This document shows, piece after piece, positions 56,559-64,000 of a DNA stretch of 64,000 bases. The stretch spans positions 46,312,501 to 46,376,500 of the forward strand of contig CM077596.1 of NCBI GenBank assembly GCA_039654915.1, read 5' to 3'. A program made the position numbers and the translations under genes. A model generated the notes under the pieces. It did not search any database. It was not told the DNA's origin and saw only the letters and a program-made list of their open reading frames with translations. The DNA is from Aquilaria yunnanensis. Lineage: Eukaryota; Streptophyta; Magnoliopsida; Malvales; Thymelaeaceae. Every line of letters starts with the position of its first letter. The stretch's first letter is position 1.

Positions 56559-56766
56559 TAATACTATAATTTTTATTATATAATTATATATATATCTCGG
56601 GTTTGGTTCTACCTCGGGTTGATTCCATATGAAACCAGAACTAACTCAAAAACTGTCGGTTCTCCTATATATGGAACCAACCCACGAACCATAGTCAATT
56701 TTTACCCAACCCAGTGGAGGTAGTTTGAGTTAGATTTTTGGTTTACCCAACCCATGCTCACCCTTA
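55802..56766. mobile_element. hAT-like non-autonomous element 3
   Basis: The ends are imperfect inverted repeats: CAGGGGTAAGTATAGGTTGG and the reverse complement of CCAACCCATGCTCACCCTTA. The subterminal regions are rich in GGTTGGGTT and AACCGAACC-type repeats in opposite orientation. The 965-bp length, absence of a transposase and 8-bp flanking near-duplication fit a deletion-derivative hAT element. It contains an (AT)n tract. Confidence 0.7.
56519..56555. repeat. (AT)n microsatellite
   Basis: About 36 bp of TA dinucleotide within the hAT-like element. Confidence 0.95.
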
Positions 56767-56774
56767 CAATAGCC

Positions 56775-57780
56775 GCTTCTTGTCATTGCAAGGAAACCAA
56801 AAAGGTGGATTTTATTTTATCTGCAACCAATTTATTTTTTAATACTTATTTTTATTTATTGTTTTTACCACTCGAAAGTCAAAAATCACAAAGAATTATG
56901 TAATAAACTTCAAAGCATGCTATTACTTTAAATTGGATTCAACGCAATTCAACTTTTTAAAATTAATTAATAAATAAAAACTACAAATTTATTACAAATT
57001 CATGAAGTAATTTAAGCAAACGGTGACTCCTCCTTTGCAGCAACAACAACAAAAAAAAAAAGGAAGAAGAAGAATAAGAAATCTACACTAGAACTTCTAC
57101 GCCTTTTCATCATCACCAGCTTAAACTAGGTCTTCCATTCGCTTCTCCCAGCTCGACAAACACAAAGAGCTCTAGTGCAAGTCAAATGTTATTACGGACA
57201 TAGAGAAAAAATTATGAGCACATGTTAAAAAAATCTGATAGTTGAAGAAATCTTGTAGCTTGGCAAATTATAGACTGGTGACTTGTACACAACGATAGTG
57301 TCAGGGCCTCGGGATGTGTCCCTAGGAGAAACCTTTTGACACTTAAGTCAGATTTCTGACAAGCAGGGAGGGAGAGAAGAGCCAGAATGTCATACATTAT
57401 GATTGGCAATTGAAGAGGGTTATATAGCCAAGAAAGCTCTAAGGAATTCATCATGGGATAAGAATTCCATGGTTTATCCTGTAATTATAAGATACTGTTT
57501 CCATCCAGGGTAGAGTTCTCTTGTGGGTCTGTTTGGACCCCTAGCAAGAGTTCTTTATTAACTTTGGGCCACAAATTTGGGCCTACTTCATACCAATAGT
57601 TCCCTCCCCATAAGAAAATATGAGCTAAGGATCCTGCATTTTCTTGGATGTCGTCATTTTTTGGAAAGGAGGTGTGGGCCTGCTGGGGAGTGGGGTGCGA
57701 ACCCCCATTTTTCCTATAAGGTTGAGACACTTTGTATAGTGTCATTTAGAAGAAATTGGAGAAATGTCATCATTTGATCT
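56775..57780. other. Unassigned interval
   Basis: No family-level similarity recognised on either strand. The frames at 57485-57745 (minus) and 57577-57777 (plus) overlap each other and resemble nothing known to me. Confidence 0.35.
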
Positions 57781-58713
57781 CTTTCTTCCATCATACCTAT
57801 GCGGCTATGACACATGGCGGGTGTACCAATTAGGAAGGAGGTAAAGCGATGCCTATTAAATGCCCCTCAGGGAAGTGACCAGCCGTCACCGTTTTGATGG
57901 CTATTCATGGCCACATAACCTTCTGCTAGTGGGCGAAAATTTTTCCATTGTTACAATGGTAGTTTTGTGAGCAAAACCCGAATCAAATGTTTCGCTATAT
58001 ATACCGCGAGGGTTTTTACCTCGTTCTTTCATCGTTTGGTTATTTTATCGCTACTCTACGTGCTCTTCTTATTTGTCGTTTGCTTGTAATTGAACATTTT
58101 GTTGGAACTCTCCTTTTTTGGCCAAGGTTACCCTTCCACCTCATAATCAAATAATGAATTCTTGTCTTTATTATTCACCAATAATGGAGCTTTTGTTTTC
58201 TCTTGGTCCATCTAGTTAGGTTTTCTATTTTTTGTTTTTTAGCTGCTATCGGCCATTCCTCCACCTCTCTGATGTGTTGGCAGTAGCCTTAATATGTTAC
58301 ACAATTGTTTTTCCAGATGCCTTCTTCGAAATCACCATCCAGGGTTATTGTTGATGGGGCTAATTCATTAAAGGTGTTATTTTTTCCTAATGGGAAGGTG
58401 TTGAAGGGGATTGTGATACAACACGATGAGAGCACCTTGGTGATGAATTTATGTCCGTATTTCTGGCCTAATGCCGTTTTGGCCGCCCTTTCACTATGAT
58501 AAGGTTTTAAGGGCTAACGTTTAGAGGGTGGTAACAAGAGAACAATGCCATCACTATTTTCACCGACTAGCTCCAAGAGGGGCTTCCTTTGCCTCTCCAT
58601 CCATTGGTGCAGCAGATATGTGAGCACTATCAAATTCTGCCATCATAGTTGATGCCAAACTTATTTACCCATATCAATAGTTTCATTATCTGTTACAAGT
58701 TGGCAGGGGTAAT
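57781..58713 (+). other. Unassigned interval with a TATA-like box and a small ORF
   Basis: GCTATATATACC at 57994-58005 is followed by CT-rich sequence, and a small frame at 58317-58499 starts MPSSKSPSRVIVDGANSLKV. This could be the leader and gag or transposase start of an undetermined element, or a gene remnant. The protein was not recognised. Confidence 0.3.
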
Positions 58714-59563
58714 TGGTCGATTGTCGAAACTGTCAAAAATAATTCTGGTATTATTAACAAATCAAAATAAATAAATTTGTAGTATAGCAGTGAAAACCAG
58801 GTCAAATCCTAAGAAAATTTTTTTTGCCAAAAGCTCCTTATCAGAAAATTGAAATAAAAGAATGGGGGATTTCTTGAATTGAATGCTTAAATAAATTAAC
58901 AGTAGAGTTAAAATAAAATTAACTGATACAAAATATGCTTAGTTCAGGGTTGATTATCCATTTTAGTTACATAGTTGATCATTGAAATAAAATGTTTCTT
59001 CAATATAAGCAAATAAACAGGACTCTCTTTAAAGCTAAAAAACCTAAAGAATTCAACAGTAAAATTAACCAAAAAAAGCTTCACATTAACATCTTAATTT
59101 TAAATAACCGGATATTGAAAAACAATTTCTAATCAACTCAAAATTAGTATAAAGAACAATGAACAAAAAAGTTTATTCCAAGTAATCACTCAAATGCTTG
59201 AACAATTTAAGTTGTTTTATTTCTTTGTATGAACTAACCAGAAATAAAAATAATATCTAGTTAAATTCACATGCTCCTAGTCAAATTCTTTTCACCCAAG
59301 TGGTTTGAAAGAAAATCAAGCAAATTTGCAATCTCAAAACCAATTCAACAAATGAAAATAGAAAATTAATTGCAATAAATCTCAATTACGATGAAGTAAA
59401 TACTTCAATTTAAAGAAATTTTTAGCAAGAAAAATCAATCCTCACAACCTATGTTGGTGATGAAAATTGTCCGCTTGAACCAAACTAAAAAACTACTCAA
59501 ACATGTTTGGAATGAAAGATAAGAAAAATAAAAATAAATCAAAGTGTCAAAAGGGGGAGGCTA
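58714..59563 (-). repeat. Element D2 3' LTR, first part
   Basis: Starts TGGTCGATTGTCGAAAC and aligns with 21525 onwards (TTTGTAGTAT-GCAGTG, AAAGCTCCTTATCAGAAAA). Interrupted by solo LTR F. Confidence 0.75.
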
Positions 59564-62180
59564 TGTCACAGCTCACCCCTTTAAACTGTAAAGGCTCTTC
59601 TAGTGTTTCCTCTACCTTGTATGTCAAGGTAAGTAAGTCCCAAGTTATTTTCATCAAATAAGTTTTATTAAGCAAGAAAAGCAAGCTAAGTAAGGTTAAA
59701 TTGAGTTCTAAAGTGTAATTGGCACCTAACGGGCAAGGAGGGCAAAATGATAATTTTGGCCCAAGTCAGTGGCATGACTGTAGTTTCAGTAAAATTAGGT
59801 TCATGCAATTGTTTTGAGCTAATTGATTTAAGACCATAAGTGTTTATAATTATTTGAACTAAAAGTGAAAATTAAGGGTGAAAAATGCAGTAAGTGAAAA
59901 ATTGAGCTATTACGTTTTATAATGGCTTAAGTAACTTAAAAGAAAGTGTTTGGGTAAGAAAAAACTTTCAATGGGACCAAGGAGTGTTGGGGAAGGAGGA
60001 GTTTAAGTGGCCTAAGTGATTTAAAGTTAAGTTTGAGGGCCAAAGTGTCAAATGGAAAACAGGTTGGTTATATAAGTGGATGAGATGGCACTATTCATCA
60101 TCTCCACCATTTGCCATTTTCGTGGCTCTCTCTCCTCCATAGCTTTCCACCTTAAAAGCTCCAATTCTAGCCAAAATTCCATGAAAATTGAAGGTCCCAA
60201 AACCATCTCAATAAGCCTTTACCTATATTTTGGTGGATTTGGTACATTTGGAGTTGTTCTTACAAGTTTTTGGTTCAAACCTAAGGTAAACATCTTTGAT
60301 CATTGTGAGATAGTTCTAAGTTTGTTAAATGGTTATAAATGATCTTAATTTTGTGCCCTTAGTGTCCAATTTGGTTGAATTCAAGCTTGGAACTCAAAGG
60401 AACTCCATGGAGCTCAAGTATGTTAGTTACATGTTTCTTGCTTTAAAGATGATTTGAGGTAAGAGATTTAAGTTAATTTAGCTCAAATAATGCATAAAAA
60501 TGTAGCATTATGTGTGGGAATGAAGTTGAAATAAGACCCATGTGAATTAGCCTTGGGATGGGAAAGTTTGGGCAAGTTTTATGCAAGTTCACACGCTGTA
60601 GCGTAATGCTATAGTGCATTGGCGACCCCTTTCTGGTAAACCTCAAGATTCCTGAGCATTGATGCCTTTGGCAGCTCATCATCGATGGCATCGCCAAGAC
60701 ATTAGTCCCTCAAGTTTAAGGTATCCTAAGAATGTCTCAAACTTTTGGTTATTGTCCTTAGGCTAATTTAAGGTGCTTCATAGCCTCAATTTGGTCTAGA
60801 ACTTATTCCTAAGTTGAGAATTATGCATTATTTAGGTGGTAGTTAAGTGGTATGCTTAAGGTAGGGTAAGTAATGGTGGCTAAAGGGGCTAAAGTGCTTC
60901 AGATGCTAAAGGAGCACTAAAAGGATTAAGGCAGGTTTTAGATTCTTTGTTGGCTAAGTGGAAGTCATAGACCTTTGGGTAATGAAAAGGAAACCTAACC
61001 AAACTTTACTGTTTAGTAAATAAGCCACTAAGGGTCCCTAAGCTAAGCTCAAATAGCTTGGTAAGTTAAACCACATAAGGTAGCTACGCTACACAATAAG
61101 TTAAGGGAAGAGACGGGTAAAGAATGAGTAAGTGGTGACTTACTCTAAGTAGCCCATCAAGGTGGGCAAAGGTTAAGTGAGCAATGACTTACTCTAAGGT
61201 GCCTGTAAGAGGACTTCATGGGTTTAGTTAAATGCTAGCATAGGATACAGTGGCCAATATCCAAGTACCCCAGTTGTATAAGCTCACGAAAAGTCTAGCA
61301 CTCACGGGTATGAGGAAGTCCTAAGTGCATTTGCATGCACATATTTTATTCATCCATCCATCCATCCATCATTTGCATTGTTTGTTGTTGTTCTCATCCT
61401 TGTTTTTGGTTGTGTTGTTGATTGCTTGCTTTGCTTTGTATGTTATATATATATATATATTTGTATGTTTGTTGTGCTCTGCATGCTTGCATTTGTTTCC
61501 TGCATGTACCAAATCCCTTACTGAGTACTTTTGAGTACTCACCCAATAAGTGTTGTGTAGGTTAAGTGGCCTTAGTTGGGCTTAACAATTGGTAAGGGAC
61601 AGCTGTTAAGGCTAAGTTTTATTGGATATGAGGTATTTTCTAAGTAGAAAACTCCAAGTTTCTAAGTTACTTATGACATAAATGAGTACTTACCAAAGTG
61701 TTTGCCTTACAGTTTGAGGCTAAGAGAGTACAAGGAAAGTGTAGCTCATCACTTGAAGCTAGCTTGCTTGTATCTTAGTAGATATAAGTCACTTCTTCTA
61801 AATGTATGCTATTTTCATACAATGAAATTGCCTCTACTAGTGTCCATTGGTGTATATAACACTAGGGTTACATTTGGGTACATATAAGATTGAGATATAT
61901 GCACATAGTTGTTACTTGAAGTTAAAGCAACTAAAGTTTTGATGTCTTGGCTTGTTGTCATTTATGTTTTATGAACTAGCGCCACAGTTTTCTTTATAGT
62001 TTTAGTTATTATTATTGCATAGCCAGGACAATGCATGCATATTTCCTATGTAGGGTAGGCTAAGTAACTAGTTGTATGTAATGATTTAAAATACTTCACG
62101 AATAATAACTAGTCAAATGTAACCTAAGTGGAATCATAGTTCACAAAAAGCCTTCCAGTGTTAGCAATTCATCGTACTCA
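59564..62180 (+). mobile_element. Solo LTR F (Ty3, Tekay-like)
   Basis: A 2.6-kb noncoding insertion into the D2 LTR, from TGTCACAGCTC to CGTACTCA. It has LTR structure: TATA box at 60069, a CT-rich leader after it, and late phrases CCCTTACTGAGTACTTTTGAG and GAGTACTCACCCAATAAG typical of Tekay/Del LTRs. There is no primer-binding site or coding region, so it is a solo LTR left by LTR-LTR recombination. Flanks GGCTA and GGCCC are a possible diverged target duplication. The right boundary is set by comparison with D1 and may be off by a few bases. Confidence 0.65.
60068..60076 (+). promoter_or_regulatory. TATA box of solo LTR F
   Basis: TTATATAAG, about 500 bp into the LTR, followed by a CT-rich leader; fits an LTR core promoter. 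Confidence 0.5.
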
Positions 62181-62697
62181 GGCCCCATTTTGCCACCTAA
62201 AAAAATTAACCTAATGTGCTAAATTCAAAAAATCCCCCTAAACTTTCTATATTGTTACAATATTACCCCATACAAATAAAAAAGATTTAAAATAACTAGA
62301 AGGTTTCAAAGTTGTGAGCCAAGAAATGCTCTAGAATATCAGCAGCAACTTCAAGCTGAAATTTGACCTTGATATAGTCATTATATCTCAAACCTTAAAG
62401 GAAAAAATTTGTAGAGATCTTTCTTGGCTTCGAAATGACACCTTAATCACATAAAACGGACATCCACAACCAAAGATATGCCCAAAATATTGCAACTGCT
62501 TCTAAACCAGCAATGACACACAAACCGCACTTTGAAGCTAAATTTGAACCCCTTAATGTGAAAAATGTTTTATGGTCTCATAAATGATTTGTATCCTTGG
62601 ATGAAAAATTTAAAATTAAATCCACTTTTAATCAATTAAATCCAAATATGCTCTAAGCTATAAAACATACTCAAAATAGATCTTTCAGGCTAAAAAC
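62181..62697 (-). repeat. Element D2 3' LTR, second part (truncated)
   Basis: Aligns with 22440-23010 of the D1 LTR (AACCTAATGTGCTAAAT, CATAAAACGGACATC, CAAAGATATGCCCAAAAT). The last roughly 85 bp found in D1 are missing. Confidence 0.75.
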
Positions 62698-63990
62698 ACT
62701 AAATTTTATTCAGTGAGGTTACTAGTTGTGAAATTTGGTTCCCCAAGTCTTTGATGCTAGCTCTTATTTCCTGTTGAAACATTTGAGTGTTAATGGCTAA
62801 AGCTTTCACAATATCCTCTAAAGCCATACTTGAGCTTGGTGCTTTGTTCTATGGTGGAGGGACTGGTTTGTTATAATCGGCAGATGGGTATTGTGCCTGG
62901 TTGTGTGGCTACCCATATCTCAAATTTGGGTGATCCTTCCAATCAAAGTTGTATTGATTTGCATAAGGCTCATGCTTTTGGTTGATTAACAAACCCACTT
63001 ACCGCATTGACTTGAGGTGTTGTATCCTCCTGAAGCTGTGGATATGAGTCAGTGAAGTGTCCTTAAGTAGAGCAAATGCCATAAACTCTAGGATTTTGAA
63101 CCTGTCCCAAAGCAACCTGACTAACAAGAGAGGTTAGTTTAGAAAGTTGAGCCTCAATACTAGAAGTTCTTACCTCATTTACCTTATTCGACACATGGTC
63201 TACCCTTGTACCAAATTACTGTCAGTTGGCTGCCATTTTAGAAATCAGGTCCTTTGCTTCTTCGGGCATCTTTTCTACATGTTCTCCTCTACTTGCAACA
63301 TCCAACATACTTTAATCCATGAATAGTAGCCCATTGTAGAACTATTGTAGTAATAATTGGTCAAAAATCTGGTGATGTGGGCAGCTTGTACATAGTTAGT
63401 TGAATCTCTCCCAGTACTAATATAGGCTCCCTCCGTTGTATTGACAAATCCCATTGATTTCCTCCCAAATTGTTCCAGCCCTTAAAGTTGGAAAGAACTT
63501 CTCTAAAAATTTTCTCTTCAAGTCGTTCTAGGTTCTGATTGAACCAGAGGAAAGGTAGTACATCCAGTCCTTTGCCTTGTCCGCCAATGACAATGGGAAG
63601 GCTCTTAGTTTAATCTATTCTTTTGTAACTCCTTGTGCCTTCATGGTCGAGCAGACAACATGAAATTCCTTCAAGTGTTTGTGGGGTCATCATCTTCAAG
63701 TCTACGAAAAGTAGGCAATAAATGAATGAATCCTGATTTTAATTTAAAACCAACCCCAATATCAGGAAAATCGATGCACAATGGTTGCTAGACAACGTCA
63801 GGAGCTGCCAACTCCTTTAATGTTGTTCGTGCCTGCATCTCTACCATAACAACTGTTGCCTTTTTGCTTTCTTGTTTGCTTTTACGATCCTCTCAATCTT
63901 TGGATCAAACACTAATTCACCTGCACAAGAAGATGTTGGCATGAATCAGTTTACTAAAGAAAAAAAAAAAGGAAAGAAACTTTAATAGAA
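62698..63990 (-). pseudogene. gag: Ty3-type Gag remnant of element D2
   Basis: Read leftwards: ARTTLKELAAPDV, FKLKSGFIHLLPTF, DPHKHLKEFHVVCSTMKAQG and IKLRAFPI, the conserved N-terminal half of Athila/Tat-side Gag. Decayed pieces follow, including ATIHGLKYVG and an NQYNFDWKDHPNLRYG-like segment. The end is the linker LEDIVKALAINTQMFQQEIR and ASIKDLGNQISQLV near 62830-62705. Several stops and frameshifts break the frame. No zinc knuckle, protease or RT follows. This is the structural protein of the particle; the copy is inactive. Confidence 0.75.
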
Positions 63991-64000
63991 AAATAAATCT

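Larger units (their letters stand above)
58714..64000 (-). mobile_element. Element D2: Athila/Tat-side Ty3 element with a gag-only interior, right-truncated by the window
   Basis: The 3' LTR (58714-59563 plus 62181-62697) is homologous to the D1 LTR; the interior 62698-64000 carries a gag remnant. The last bases AGAAAAATAAATCT match the sequence just inside the D1 primer-binding site (21490-21500), so the primer-binding site and 5' LTR should begin a few bases beyond the window. The LTR/interior junction at 62697 lacks the normal LTR start, showing a deletion that also removed pol. Confidence 0.7.

Overview
The window is plant nuclear DNA, most likely from a flowering plant and probably a eudicot. 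It is AT-rich, has no operon-like gene packing, holds degenerate TTTAGGG-type telomere-like repeats, and is built almost entirely from plant transposable elements. I could not identify the species. No intact ordinary host gene, tRNA, rRNA or CRISPR array was seen. The only long undamaged reading frame is the polyprotein of a young retrotransposon.

Layout, left to right. 1-5560: a minus-strand LTR retrotransposon (E) whose 3.7-kb interior holds a gag remnant and no pol, followed by a scrap of a second copy. 5920-7150: a non-autonomous hAT-like element with a perfect 8-bp target duplication. 8240-9710: an LTR-like stretch. 10500-11100: a GC-rich island. 11848-13300: a non-autonomous Mutator-like element (MULE) with a perfect 9-bp duplication. 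13595-14767: a second, truncated copy of the hAT family carrying a Stowaway-type MITE. 15138-20400: a decayed MULE transposase region. 20400-23096: an internal remnant and 5' LTR of a minus-strand Ty3 element (D1). 24120-24890: degenerate telomere-like repeats.

25270-48167 is a three-level nest. Old chromovirus-like Ty3 element C was entered by Athila/Tat-like element A (26410-44888). A's 5' LTR was in turn entered by B (26836-37463), a Tekay-type element with two 2,737-bp LTRs that differ at one base by my reading and an intact 1,679-residue Gag-Pol. A keeps an integrase remnant and, downstream, an extra ORF preceded by what looks like its own promoter, leader and intron.

48277-49752 is a MULE-like element containing a broken fragment that resembles a BIR-type leucine-rich-repeat receptor (a Pack-MULE candidate). 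50441-54982 is a decayed Copia element that seems to split an unrecognised gene-like region with DLNxxP (EAR-type) motifs. 55802-56766 is a third hAT-like element. 58714 to the right edge is a second D element (D2), whose LTR is split by a 2.6-kb solo LTR (F).

The parts work together only as mobile DNA. B carries everything needed for its own transposition (LTRs, primer-binding site, polypurine tract, protease, RT, RNase H, integrase). The gag-only, short non-autonomous and broken elements would depend on enzymes supplied from elsewhere. Clade names are given from remembered family features; no database search was made.
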